The notes under the pieces were generated by a model that searched no databases, had not been told where the DNA came from, and saw only the letters and a list, made by a program, of their open reading frames with translations. DNA of 64,000 bases from Manihot esculenta (taxonomy: Eukaryota; Streptophyta; Magnoliopsida; Malpighiales; Euphorbiaceae): positions 11,582,817 to 11,646,816 of the forward strand of contig NC_035170.2 of NCBI RefSeq assembly GCF_001659605.2, read 5' to 3'. How positions within the stretch are numbered: position 1 is the first letter of the stretch; every line of letters begins with the position of its first letter. Both the position numbers and the translations under genes were made by a program. This document shows positions 1 to 10,699 of the stretch, piece after piece.

Positions 1-856
1 TTGTAAGACCTGGCCGGGCCAGGCATACGAAGGTTGTGAGACCCAGCTGGGCCGGGCATATTGAGACTGGAAGGGATGTTTTGGGGTTGGGTCCAATCCG
101 TGATATGATTTGTTTGTGCTATGACGCATTTCATGAAAGCATGTAATTAATGAACTGTTTTCTTTGTTTCTACTCACTGGGCTTTTTAGCTCACCCCTCT
201 CCCCTAACCCCGGTTTTGCAGGTCAGTGGTAGGCCAGGAAGAAGTCAAGAGTAAAGGTTCTGCTTATGTAATAGTATTAGCTTAGTACTTTTAGTGTGGA
301 CATAAAAAAAATGGATATTTTTGGTTTGTAAGAGAATGTAATGTAAAGTTGAGTGGAGTTATGTTTATGGATTAGTATTGTGCTTGGCCCTGAGACTTGG
401 TTAATCCCTATTTAATACATGATGTATGTTATGCTAGATGTTGAGTTATGTTTGAACTAATCTTGTGGCATGTGTTGTTTACCACGCTATGTTAATTGAT
501 GAGGACCTTAGTGGAGGTCTTATGTTTGTGGTTTGAGGCATGCACAGGTTAGGTTCTAGTTCTTTGGATGTGACTCCGGCTTGATGTATGTTATGTTGAC
601 TCAGCTAGAGTTTCGATGAGGGCTCTAGTAGGGGGTTCTTTATGTTTTCAGTTATGTCGCATACAGGTCAAGCTCGGTATTTACATCATATGTTTAAGTT
701 TTTATGTTAAAGTTTTGATCATGTATGGGATTTGACCAGGTGATAGGATGTATGTTTGGCTTGCTACGGGTCCCGGCGGCCTTAAGCCGATCTGGATCCT
801 AGCGCTGGTGGCGGTTCGGGCCATTACGGTAGGGTATCGGTTTCCAGGCTGTTACA
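1..856 (+). mobile_element. 3' part of a Tekay-type LTR (related to the LTR at 2580-4920)
   Basis: Seen: the block around 175-235 (CTCACTGGGCT..., pyrimidine tract, TTTTGCAGGT) and the terminal block 755-856 (GCTACGGGTCCCGGCGGCC ... GTTACA) occur in the same order in the LTRs at 2580-4920, 41921-44036 and 45337-47578. The piece ends in GTTACA at 856 and runs straight into pol codons, so it is an LTR inserted into, or recombined with, the neighbouring polyprotein gene. The left part lies outside the window, so solo LTR versus full element cannot be decided. Confidence 0.75.
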
Positions 857-857
857 C

Positions 858-2486
858 TGTGATTGCAAGATCCAGTACCATCCGGGTAAGGCGAATGTTG
901 TGGCAGACACCTTAAGCCGGAAATCACTTAGCAGTTTGTCCCATATTTCAGCAGAGAGGAGGCCAGTAGTGAGGGAGTTCTTCGAGCTCATCAATGAAGG
1001 TTTGCAATTGGAGTTGTCTGGTACAGGTGCTTTGATATCCCAGATAAGAGTGGCACCCGTGTTTCTGGAGCAGGTGGCTCAGAAACAGCATGAGGACCCA
1101 GAGTTAGTAAAGATTGCCAGGACTGTTCAGTCAGGCAAGAATGAAGAATTCAGGTTTGACAGCAAGGGGATCCTCCGCTATGGGAATAGATTGTGTGTAC
1201 CAGATGATGTGGGACTGAAGGGAAACATTATGAGAGAGGCTCATAATGCCAGATACAGTGTTCACCCTGGAGCCACCAAAATGTATCAAGATCTGAAGAG
1301 GGTTTATTGGTGGCCAGCTATGAAGAGAGAAGTGGCACAGTTCGTGTCAGCCTGCGAAGTATGTCAGAGGGTGAAGCTGGAACATCAGAAGCCGGCTAGA
1401 ATGCTTAACCCACTACCTATTCCAGAGTGGAAATGGGAGAATATTGCTATGGACTTCGTGGTGGGGTTACCGGCATCGTCCAACAGGTTAGACTCCATAT
1501 GGGTGATTGTGGACAGACTGACCAAATCTGCTCACTTCATCCCTGTCAGGAGTGGCTATTCTGTGGACAAGTTAGCGCAGGTGTATGTTGATGAGGTTAT
1601 CAAGTTGCATGGGGTTCCTGTTTCAATAGTGTCTGATAGAGGGCCCCAGTTCACCTCCAAGTTTTGGCGGAGTCTGCAGAACGCTATGGGTACCAGGTTG
1701 GATTTTAGCACTGCTTTCCATCCTCAGACGGACGGACAATCAGAGAGGACCATCCAAACATTAGAGGATATGCTCAGAATGTGTGTGCTGAATTTTGGCG
1801 GTTCTTGGAGGCAGCATCTACCTTTGGTGGAATTTGCCTACAATAACAGCCATCATGCTAGCATCGGGATGGCTCCATATGAAGCTTTATATGGAAGGAA
1901 GTGCAGGTCGCCTGTCTGTTGGGAAGAAGTTGGAGAAAGGGCCTTGGCAGGTCCTGAGCTTGTAGAGATCACCAGCAGAGTGGTGCCCATAATCAGAGAA
2001 AGGATCAAGACTGCTGCAAGCAGGCAAAATAGTTATGCAGATATCCGAAGAAGGCAAGTAGAGTTTCAGGAGGGGGATTTGGTATTGCTCAAGGTGTCTC
2101 CAATGAAAGGGGTGATTCGGTTCGGAAAGAAAGGTAAGCTAGCTCCACGGTACATCGGACCCTTTGAGATCTTGCAAAAGATTGGGAATGTATCGTATAA
2201 GCTAGATTTACCTGCTTCAATGGAGAGAATCCATCCGGTTTTCCATGTTTCTATGCTACGAAAGTTTGTGTCAGATCCGGGTAAGGTTCTTAGTGAGCCT
2301 GATATGGAGATCCAAGAGGATCTCACTTATGTTGAACAGCCAGTACGGATTCTTGACACTCAGATCAGAAAGTTGAGAAACAAGGAGATCCCGATGGTGA
2401 AAGTCCTTTGGAATCACCACAACATCGAAGAGTGTACCTGGGAGACACGGGAGTCTATGCTCCAGCAATATCCTCATCTCTTCTAA
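858..2486 (+). CDS. Tekay/Del chromovirus pol, C-terminal part: RNase H end, integrase, chromodomain (5' truncated)
   Basis: Open frame of about 543 codons, entered mid-protein. It opens with the RNase H end motif YHPGKANVVAD (from 873), so an apparent start near 900 is not a real initiation codon. Integrase follows: HHCC zinc-binding region (H..H..CEVCQ), the core with MDFVVGLP, VSDRGPQFTS and the ...TDGQSERT segment with the catalytic glutamate, and a GPF-type C-terminal domain (YIGPFEIL). The last 60 residues form a chromodomain-like tail (RNKEIPMVKVLW ... CTWE ... YPHLF) as in group II chromodomains of Tekay/Del elements. Family knowledge: integrase inserts the cDNA, and the chromodomain targets chromatin. 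No stop or frameshift interrupts this part, but gag, protease, RT and most of RNase H are absent, cut off by the LTR end at 856. It is followed by a polypurine tract and the 3' LTR. Capsid-less and incomplete, so not autonomous. Confidence 0.93.
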   Translation, partial: CDCKIQYHPGKANVVADTLSRKSLSSLSHISAERRPVVREFFELINEGLQLELSGTGALISQIRVAPVFLEQVAQKQHEDPELVKIARTVQSGKNEEFRFDSKGILRYGNRLCVPDDVGLKGNIMREAHNARYSVHPGATKMYQDLKRVYWWPAMKREVAQFVSACEVCQRVKLEHQKPARMLNPLPIPEWKWENIAMDFVVGLPASSNRLDSIWVIVDRLTKSAHFIPVRSGYSVDKLAQVYVDEVIKLHGVPVSIVSDRGPQFTSKFWRSLQNAMGTRLDFSTAFHPQTDGQSERTIQTLEDMLRMCVLNFGGSWRQHLPLVEFAYNNSHHASIGMAPYEALYGRKCRSPVCWEEVGERALAGPELVEITSRVVPIIRERIKTAASRQNSYADIRRRQVEFQEGDLVLLKVSPMKGVIRFGKKGKLAPRYIGPFEILQKIGNVSYKLDLPASMERIHPVFHVSMLRKFVSDPGKVLSEPDMEIQEDLTYVEQPVRILDTQIRKLRNKEIPMVKVLWNHHNIEECTWETRESMLQQYPHLF

Positions 2487-2566
2487 AGTGAGTTTTATGT
2501 GCTTTCTATGTATGTTCATGTTTTATGCTATGTTTGTTTGGTGAACATTCGGGGACGAATGTTCTT

Positions 2567-2579
2567 AAGGGGGGAAGAA
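2567..2579 (+). other. Polypurine tract of the Tekay element
   Basis: AAGGGGGGAAGAA sits directly before the TGTAATACCCGG start of the 3' LTR, the position and composition expected for the plus-strand primer. Confidence 0.85.
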
Positions 2580-4920
2580 TGTAATACCCGGCTAGACTTC
2601 GGTATCGAAATTCCTACCGTCCGATGGAATCTCGGATGTCGGAGACCTCTAGAAGGGTAAAATCATGTTTTCATGAAATGTTTTAATGTATTTTATGGTT
2701 TTAAGCAAAAAAGAAATTAAGTTTTGAATGAAAATAACCTTTAGAGGAAGACTGAGGTTCGGCCGCCGAACCTCAAGTTCGGCTGCCGAACATGCATGCA
2801 CTTCGGGAGTGCTTTAGGCCCCTGAAGGCATAAATGAGGGAAGTCCAGGTTCGGCCACCGAACCTTATGTTCGGCTGCCGAACATGGCATGCATGCGGAG
2901 GCACGTTAGGCCCCCGAAAGTGGCATGGCCAGCCACTTATAAAAGGGTCCCCATGTCCGAACGGGTGAGCTTTTTCTCCCCGTTTTCGGCCAAGGTGAGT
3001 TCTCCGCCGTCCCTCATCGATTTTGAGCTTCTTCCTTCGGATCTTCATGATTTTCTTATGAGTTTTCACTTGGTTTGAAGATATTTGAGCAAAAGAGCAA
3101 GTTTTGAAGCTTAGAGACTAAAGAGTTGGTTTCTCCCCACCTCCAAGCTAGGTTCGTCTTTCCTCTCGATCTTCAAGAGGTAAGCTTAGATCCAACCTTC
3201 CTTGTATGTTTTAAACAAGTTTTATGAAGATCTATGGGGTAGAAATGCATGTTTAGGTTATTTTAAGTTTATGGGTTTTTATGTTGAGTTTTGAACAATG
3301 TATGTTGAATATGTATGTTTGATGTGTTGTAGTTGGGGTTTAAGTTAGTTGAGACCCCTATGTGCTTGTTGGCTTGAGTTTGCATGTTGTAGACTAGGTA
3401 AATGCATGTTGAATGAGTTGGGAGGCTTTTGTGCATGTTGGAGCTGAGTTTCTGCCCTTTGGGAGAACTCAGGTTCGGCAGCCGAAGGCTCTTTCGGCCG
3501 CCGAACCTGCCTGTGGTGGCCAACTTTTGGCTGCCGAACCCTGCCCCCGAAAGTGTACTTTCGGCTCTGGAAGGGAGTTTCGGCCGCCGAAGGTGCCGCC
3601 GAACATGCATGAGTTTCGTCTCTGGAAGGATCCTTCGGCCGCCGAAAGTGCCGCCGAAGGTGCATGACTTTCGGCTCTGGAGAGACTTTCGGCAGCCGAA
3701 CCTGCCGCCGAAAGTGCCCTGTTCAGCATTCTTTTGCATGATTTATGTGATTGTTTCATGGTGTTTTAGGGGGTTTTTGGGGAGTATTTTAGAGTCATGT
3801 TCATGTATGTTTGGTCCCTCATCTGAGTCCACCTGTGTAGGTTCAGACCCGAGGAACCGAGGACCCCAGCAGTGAGTCAGCTGCTTCAGAGTCTTGTCAG
3901 AGCTAGCCTAAGGTGAGTGGAATAACTCTTTATGCTTTAAAGTAAATAAATCAGTTCTTAGCATGATTCACGCATCATGAATGCCATGAGATATATTAGG
4001 GTGCTTGCATTAGAATTCACGAATATGTTGCATTGCATAATATGATGATGATGTGGATGGGTGTTGGATGATCCTTTAGTCCTCGTATGATATGATGTGA
4101 TATGATATGGTATGGTATGGAAGTCTAGGTCGAGGCCCATTCTACGCCCCTGGCACTATGGTAAGAGAAAGACCAGGTCGAGGCCCATTCTACGCCCCTG
4201 GCATTATAGGAATGTTATGTTATGTATGTTATGTTAAGAGAAAGACCAGGTCGAGGTCCATTCTACGCCTCTGGCACTATTGGGTATGTTGAGGACTATT
4301 GGTGACAAAACCATCCTTGATGTGACTTGTCTGTGATGTGATGCATTCCATTATAGCATATGATTTAAATATTTTATTATTCTGCTCACTGGGCTCTAGT
4401 AGCTCACCCCACTCCCTTAACCCCAGGTTTGCAGGTACGGGATAGACCAGGAGGTCAAGAAGAGTAAAGTCATGGTCATGTAATAGCTAGTGGTGGACAT
4501 GATAAATATTGAAATGTAATGAATAGTATTAATTAGTTACGTAATGTAATGATGTTATTGAGGATTATAGTTGTGCTTGACCCTAGTTTGTATGTTAATC
4601 CCTTTGTTTACACGATCTTTCAAATGTAATGGTTTAATGATGTTTTAAGTAAACCAAACTCACTATATGTTATGTTACTCCATTGGAGCTTTGTTGATGA
4701 CTGCAGTGTGGGGTTGATAATTATGTATATGAATAGTGCATGCACAGGTTGAGTTTGGTGATTGAATGAAAAGAAAAGTTCAAAATTTTTATGTATGCGT
4801 TGATCATGTATGAGATTAAACAGGTATACAGGATGAATGTTTGGCTTGCTACGGGTCCCGGCGGCCTTAAGCCGATCTGGATCCTAGCGCCGGTAGCGGT
4901 CCGATTTTCGGATCGTTACA
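2580..4920 (+). mobile_element. Tekay-type 3' LTR (2341 bp)
   Basis: Begins TGTAATACCCGG after a polypurine tract and ends GGATCGTTACA, giving TGTAA/TTACA short terminal inverted repeats. Internal landmarks: clusters of TTCGGC(C/A/T)GCCGAA-type palindromes (2758-2885, 3474-3720), a TATA box at 2938, about three copies of a minisatellite with the core AGACCAGGTCGAGGCCCATT (4117-4285), and the conserved block ACTACGGGTCCCGGCGGCC-like near 4850. The 5 bp to the right are AATAA; the left flank of the whole element is outside the window, so its TSD cannot be checked. Confidence 0.92.
2938..2946 (+). promoter_or_regulatory. TATA box of the LTR promoter
   Basis: TATAAAAGG lies after GGCCAGCCAC and before a GGTGAGTTCTCC splice-donor-like site. 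The same arrangement recurs in the LTRs at 42185, 45675 and, inverted, near 13495, which supports a promoter position for this LTR family. Confidence 0.7.
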
Positions 4921-5045
4921 AATAAAAGTTAAGTATTGTTTAAGGTATATGGTTAATTAGATGATAAGGGCATGGGTTAGAATAATAAGAATTAAGTATT
5001 TTTAGGATATATGGTCAATTAGAGTTTAAAAATTGGTTATATAAA

Positions 5046-5349
5046 GGTAAAATGCATAATTTGCCCTTATCCTTTCATGAAAAGTCATTTTATCCGCTCA
5101 ACTTTAATTTTTTTTTCTATTTACTCCAACTTTTAAAGTCATTTTTTTAAAATTCATATGCTACCAAATCATAAGGATTAAATTATTCAATAATTAAAAG
5201 TTGAATGGATGATGTGTATATTATCTCATTTTGTAGAAATTAAATTATTCAAAATTTAAAAGTTAAAGGAGTAAATAAGATAAAAATAAAATTGAAGGGG
5301 TAAAATGACTTTTCATGAAAAAGTAAGGGGGCAAATTATGTATTTGGCC
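5046..5349. mobile_element. 304-bp MITE with long terminal inverted repeats and 9-bp TSD (Mutator-type)
   Basis: The left end GG(T)AAAATGCATAATTTGCCC and the reverse complement of the right end GGCCAAATACATAATTTGCCC match, and similarity continues for about 100 bp (CATGAAAAGTCATTTTA, TTTACTCC). Both sides are flanked by TTATATAAA (5037-5045 and 5350-5358). Long TIRs with a 9-bp TSD are typical of MULE-derived MITEs. No coding capacity. Confidence 0.82.
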
Positions 5350-5358
5350 TTATATAAA

Positions 5359-6009
5359 TTTAACTAAATATTTAAAAAAGTAAATAAATAATATAGGACA
5401 TGATATTATCACTAATTTAAATTTGATCAAAATTATTTTAAGGGATGACTATAATTATAAAAAAGTTAAAAATTTTAGATATAACATTAAAAATTTTAGC
5501 TGTAATCACAATTAAACTTCAAATTTTAGATTTTTCTATCCAATTTGATAAATTATTATAGAAATTAGCTATAATTATAACAAATTTTAATGTTGAAGTT
5601 TTATCATCCAAAATTGAAAGTTTTGACTACAATTGTGATTATATACAAAGTTGTTGTCTTTTCTAGCCAATAGCTCCTTTATATTTTGTCTATATCATTC
5701 TTTAAGTTATCCTTAAAATTAAATTATTATAAAAATTAGCTATAATTATAACAAATTTTAATGTTGAAATTTTATCATCCAAAATTGAAAGTTTTGACTA
5801 CAAGTGTGATTAAATACAAAGTTGTGGTCTTTTCTAGCTAATAGCCCCTTTATATTTTGTCTATATCATTATTTAAGTTATCCTTAAAATTTATAATTAT
5901 TACTTTTATTAAATATGATTTTGTTTAATGTAATTGGTTATATGCTATAAATGTAATTTTGTAAAAAAACAATAATACTTAGATTTTACTTCAAATTCAA
6001 TTTATTTAT
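5359..6009. repeat. AT-rich DNA with a tandem 171-bp duplication (5551-5721 / 5722-5892)
   Basis: The two 171-bp units share nearly all positions, for example AGCTATAATTATAACAAATT and TGTCTATATCATT. The rest is AT-rich with no coding or RNA signal. TTTTAAGGGAT near 5438 and its inverse TTATCCTTAAAA near 5880 might be the worn ends of another MITE, but the inverted match is short. Confidence 0.7.
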
Positions 6010-6559
6010 TGATGTTGTTAGAAACACTCCCTGTGTGAACTTGCAATCTACAAAAGGAAGCCTGAGGTGGCTAGTGCCTAGTGGGTAACTACTCTGATAC
6101 TTAAGTGAATATCTAATTTGAATGGGGGAGTGAAATAATGAATGTCAAATAGCTTGAATGAGTAGAATAGCATATCTTAAACTCTGCCTTTGAACTCTAC
6201 ACCCTTGCTACTTTTATAGTGTAAGAAAGGAAGGCTAGTTAGTTATTTCTTTTAGAATTCGAAAAGTACAGGCTAGTGGATAAGGGATCCCACATTCGTA
6301 GGGATTCTGGTGATTTCAGCATAACAACCATCAATAGTAATATAAAAGAGAGGTAAGGTGTAAGCATTAAGCCCCATCACCCACGAGTGAATATCATAAG
6401 TGTCCGAGTCCATATGTCTGGATGTACGAGTCATGAATATATAATTACTAGGGCCCAATGTAAGACTACTAGCATGTAAAACTCTATGGACGAGTATTAA
6501 GTCATATCCGAAGTCCTGCCACGGGTCTTCGATTCTTCATATTCGAAGGTGTACCTATA

Positions 6560-6790
6560 GTAGGCCTATACACGTGGTGTATCTTGATTGGCTGTCCCTA
6601 CGTCGTTTCAGCCCCATATCTTTTCACCTGTCTGGAATGCCTCGAATGCCACAAGTACATTTAATGCCCATTATGACTTCTATCCCTATAAAATTCTAAG
6701 TTAGCATCCTTTTCTCATTTTCACATTTTAAATTTCTCTTTTCTTTCTCATCTAAGCATCCTTTATCTCTTAGCAAGCTTGCTTCAAGGT
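6560..6790 (+). promoter_or_regulatory. Likely promoter and 5' leader of the antisense ORF in Tat element 1
   Basis: CTATAAAAT (TATA at 6687-6693) follows a GC-richer stretch containing CACGTGG (6571-6577). A pyrimidine-rich leader with repeated TTTCTC/TTCTCATC follows, then a CAAG|GTAATCC splice-donor-like site at 6788/6789. The coding remnant starts within the next 200 bp. This is inferred from arrangement only. Confidence 0.5.
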
Positions 6791-6949
6791 AATCCTCATT
6801 TCCTCCTCCTTTTTTATCTTTCACTTATAATAAGTTGAGTCAATTGCCTGTCTTATCTTAGATTTTTGTTCATACCATCGAAAGATTCTCTTCTTCAAGT
6901 TCTCAAAATACATATGAGTCTTCAACCACTTCTCACACCCTTCTTAGAG

Positions 6950-8765
6950 CCCCTACCTCTATCATGCCACTAAGCCAAATCCTGAGGAAGCTATAACGGT
7001 CAATATTTCCTCATTTATTTTGGAAAATAATGGAGCTAAAATAGCCTTCACCGATAATATCTCCTCCAATCTTTTTAAAATTCTCGCCCCTCGACTGGAC
7101 TAATAGGCTGGCAGATCTATCCCTAGCAACAACATTGTGGTCGTCTACAATGAGCAGATGAAGGTATGATTGAGATTTTCTCTAAACAAGTTTTATCAAG
7201 ATGTCCCAGTCTTTCACAGGCTTTCTATCGCCAACTTCATCTCAACTCTTGGCACATCCTAATGGCATTCAAGTTCCTCTTCTTCAACAATTAATAGGAT
7301 TGAGACGAGTGTACCAATTTTCTCTCAACTCTACCAGCTAGGGAACAAGAAAATGAAGAATTCTCATTTTCAGTGATAGGAAGAGGCAAAAATTGTGTGA
7401 CCATCTCCTTTTCTTTCTCTCAAAAGATGGGAAAACAAGTTCTTCTTGGTAAGGTGTCGAGTTCTTGGCAGTTTTAGTGGCCTACAGACTAAGTGGAACT
7501 TTTATACTTGATTGAGGAAGGAAGGTCAAAATGCCCACCAGAGGAGATAAATGTTGTGAAGTGCCTTAAGGAAATCACATCTCATAAAAAGATTGATGTG
7601 ATGATGGCCATTAGAAATGTCGTCCTCGCTTGCCAGAGTCATCACCAATTGGGAGGGGTAAGAGACCAAGGACTGAGTACCCGGGGATCAACCTAGGCTC
7701 TCATCCCCCACTAACACCCTCTACATTTGTTACACAATTAGGGTATTTTACTAAAATCTCCACTATCAACTTGTAATAGTTACTTGCCTCTCCTTCTTGT
7801 ACAGGAATAATAGTAAAGGGACAATGGGTAGAAGCTGCTCAAGCCACGAGAAAGGTCAATGCCTTGGCTAGTCAAGATCAGGCTCTTCCCGTTAAGCATT
7901 CTCACCCCATCTAAGGACCTAGTGAGCTTATCACCATTTGTGCTGCTCCACAAATCACTCAAACCATCCTTGCTCTAGCTTCTATCGAAACTCATCAAAG
8001 CACACCTTCTCCCCTACCTCCACCTTCCTCTCCCCGAAGAGCAACCACACTAGGCCAGATGAAGCGGGTTTGAGCACGTAGTGGCCAAGGGTTGTGCAGA
8101 ACATCGCCCTAGCTCCTAACTAAAGTGGAATCTCTTCTTGAGGAGCCTCGTCTTTTTATGCTTATTGTTAAGGCCTCTTTATTGCAAGGGGACTAATAAA
8201 GGCTTAAGGTGTTTGAAATAAATAATCTATATAGGAATGCAATCCATATGACTATGGAGAGCATATTGTCCTATTACATGCTAATGCAATCCATATGACT
8301 ATGGAGGGCATATTGTCCTATTACATGCCTAAGGAAAGGGAGAGGGAGCTGAGACGACATTATGTGGTGATAGATACTGCTAAAAACATCCTTTACGAGA
8401 AGAACCAAAGGCTTAAGGTTTGGGTGGAAGAGGTGGAATCTACGATGAAATAAATCCTAGAGTCGGTGAACAAACTCTAGTTTGACCTGGATGAGGCTAT
8501 GTCCCAGTAGGCAGAAGTTGAAGGTTGAGTGAAGGCTGTAGAAGAGTGGGCAACTTTACTGGAAGAGAAGATGAAAGTGCTTAAGGCTCAAGCTGTTGAG
8601 GCCTAAACTTCTATTGCCCAATTTATTAAGCTAGAGTAGGAACTAAAGGACATGGTAGCCTATGGGGGAGAAATGTTTGTTGAGGGCAGAGACTCTATGG
8701 AGAAAGATCTTATCAAGCACTTTCTTACTGAGGATGATTGACAATCTCCTCCCCGAGGATGAGGA
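6950..8765 (+). pseudogene. Antisense ORF of Tat element 1 ('putative gypsy type transposon' domain plus coiled coil), decayed
   Basis: Lies opposite to gag-pol in the 3' part of the element. Around 7150-7260 the plus strand encodes a motif like LRFSLNKFYQDV...FHRLSIANFISTLGTS. This resembles the N-terminal domain often annotated 'putative gypsy type transposon' (PF04195), which has a YNE-x-LRxPLHxFxxxVL core. From 8330 to 8760 short frames rich in E, K, A and L suggest a coiled coil. At least five stops or frameshifts occur (near 6993, 7105, 7170, 8450, 8480), so no protein is expected. Such ORFs are known from Tat-lineage elements, but their function is unknown. Domain identity rests on recalled family patterns. 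Confidence 0.6.
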
Positions 8766-9048
8766 GGGAGAGGAAGAGTGTGGTAATGATCCCATAGACT
8801 AGATTAATACCTAAGGTCATGTAATAAATGGAAAGAAAATTTTGCATCTCTGTGTTTGTTTGATACTTACTAACAATTTCTCATAGAATGCTCATATCCT
8901 ACTTCCCTAACAACAATTTTTAGCATCAAGCTCAAATCTTAAATATCTTTGAAATTGGCCACCCTTGGCTCACCTATGGTAGACTGTTTGTTTTCTTGGC
9001 AACTTGTAGCATTAGGAGAAATTTCACACATACGAGATACATTTTTTG

Positions 9049-9366
9049 ATCCAATGCCTTAGAAAATTTTAGGGATTGACATCCGAAGACTTGCTTAATA
9101 ACTACCCATGCCGTGGCCATTTCCTGGAATCAAATGCCTTATAAATTTTTAGGGATTGACACCTAAAGGTTCGTTTGATGGTGACTGTCTCATGGAAATT
9201 TCCTAGCATCAAATGCCATAGAAATTTTAGAGATTGACACCTAAAGATTCGCTTGGAGATGACCCACCTTGTGGCAATTTTCTAGCATCAAATGCCTTAG
9301 AAGATTTTTAGGGACTAACATCCAAAGACTCGCTTGGTAATAGCTCGCCTTGTGGTGACTTTCTCG
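9049..9366. repeat. Tandem array, four 79-80-bp units, between antisense ORF and integrase of Tat element 1
   Basis: Units begin at about 9049, 9129, 9208 and 9287 with ATCAAATGCCTTAGAAATTTT and contain GGGATTGACACC and AAGACTCGCTTGG. Units differ by about 15-25 percent. The array occupies the same position as the 71-bp array in Tat element 2 (36216-36570). Confidence 0.8.
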
Positions 9367-9499
9367 TTTTAAACTCATGGCAATCCATTGCTCCATCATA
9401 TAACCCTAATAAATAAGATAAAACTTGAAAAATACTTCATAATCAATTCATTAATAAAATTTTTGTAAATTACAAATATTCCAAGAACGAAAAATGACA

Positions 9500-10620
9500 T
9501 GTCTATCTAATCTGGCCAATTTATAAGCACCGGGATGAATAACTTTAGAGACTTTGTAGGGTTGCTTCTAGTTCTTGCCAACTTAGTAGACCCAGAATCC
9601 CCCCAATATATCAAATCTTTTGAGGACTAGGTCTCCTACATTAAAACTATAGGGTTTAGCTCAAGAGTTGAACAATTGTAGCATTTTGTTTCTGTAGACA
9701 ACCATCTTGATGAAGGCTTGTTCTCTTGCGTATTTGGTCTGATCAAGGTTAAAGTTCTTTTTTTTTTGGATTTTCTAATAAATCTGGTATTGTACTTTGA
9801 AACTGCTAACCTGGGCCTCTACAAGGATTAGTGCTTCGACATTGAATACTAGCAAAAAATGAGTTTTCCCTATTGTTGCCCTAGGAGTTATACTGTAAGC
9901 CTAAAGGATGCGAGATAATTCCTCGAGCCATCGGCCTTCAGCTTGTTTGAGTCTTTTCTTCAACTCTTGCAAGATTTTCATGCTTATAACTCCAGTCATG
10001 TCGTTAGTTTGAGGGTGGTAATTTGAGCTGAACCTTAAGTCGATGTCTCATTTCTTACAAAATCCTTTAAATTTAGAACTTTCAAACTGTGTTCCATTAT
10101 CAGCGATAAGAATCTTTAGAATGCTAGAATGGGTGAAGATATTTTTGCTCACGAATGAAATTTTCCACCGAGTTATTATAGATTATACTGCCTTTGTATC
10201 TGCCCATGTGTTGAAATGATCTACTACTATGATCACATATTTCCTCGCCCTAGTTGCTCTTAAAAATGGTTTGAGGATGTCCAATCTCCATTGAAAGAAA
10301 GGCTAGGGACTGCTAATGGCTGATTGCATTTCTCTAGTATTCGAGGTATGGTCACATGGACTTGACTTCTCTATCATTTTTGACCAGCTCTTTTGCATCC
10401 TGCATCACTGTTGGCCAGTAAAACCCTTGTTTAAAGGCTTTTTTTTGGTGATTTCTAGACTCTTTCATGACTTTCGTAGTCTCCTTTATGGATGTCTCTG
10501 AGTATGTTCCGACCCTCATACTCAGTTACACATCGCAACTATGGTTGAGATGCAGATCTCCTATACAACTAGCCATTAATTAGTGCATATTTTGAAGATT
10601 TATTTATTACCTATTTGGCT
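9500..10620 (-). pseudogene. Tat element 1 integrase remnant
   Basis: On the minus strand around 10110-10060 the core motif ADNGTQFESSKF is readable, followed by NYHPQTND (the usual glutamate region is degraded) and LQELKKRLKQAEGRW. The C-terminal part near 9650-9590 reads NVGDLVLKRF. Several in-frame stops and one purine-run frameshift (9755-9770) show it is dead. In this family the protein joins the element cDNA to the genome. Confidence 0.75.
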
Positions 10621-10699
10621 TCTAATTCATCCTTAGATAAGTCATCTTCTGTTAGGATTCTAAAGACTAGGGTCATCTAGGTTAAGCTAACGTCAATAG

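Noticed and set aside
2880..2900. CATGCATG (RY-type) seed-specific motif in LTRs
   Set aside because: Short and expected by chance; lies in the LTR without other evidence.
3269..3875. Overlapping frames on both strands (up to 156 codons) in the LTR, also at 42578-42967 and 45991-46562
   Set aside because: They arise because the GC-rich palindromes lack stop codons in every frame; the frames are not conserved between LTR copies.
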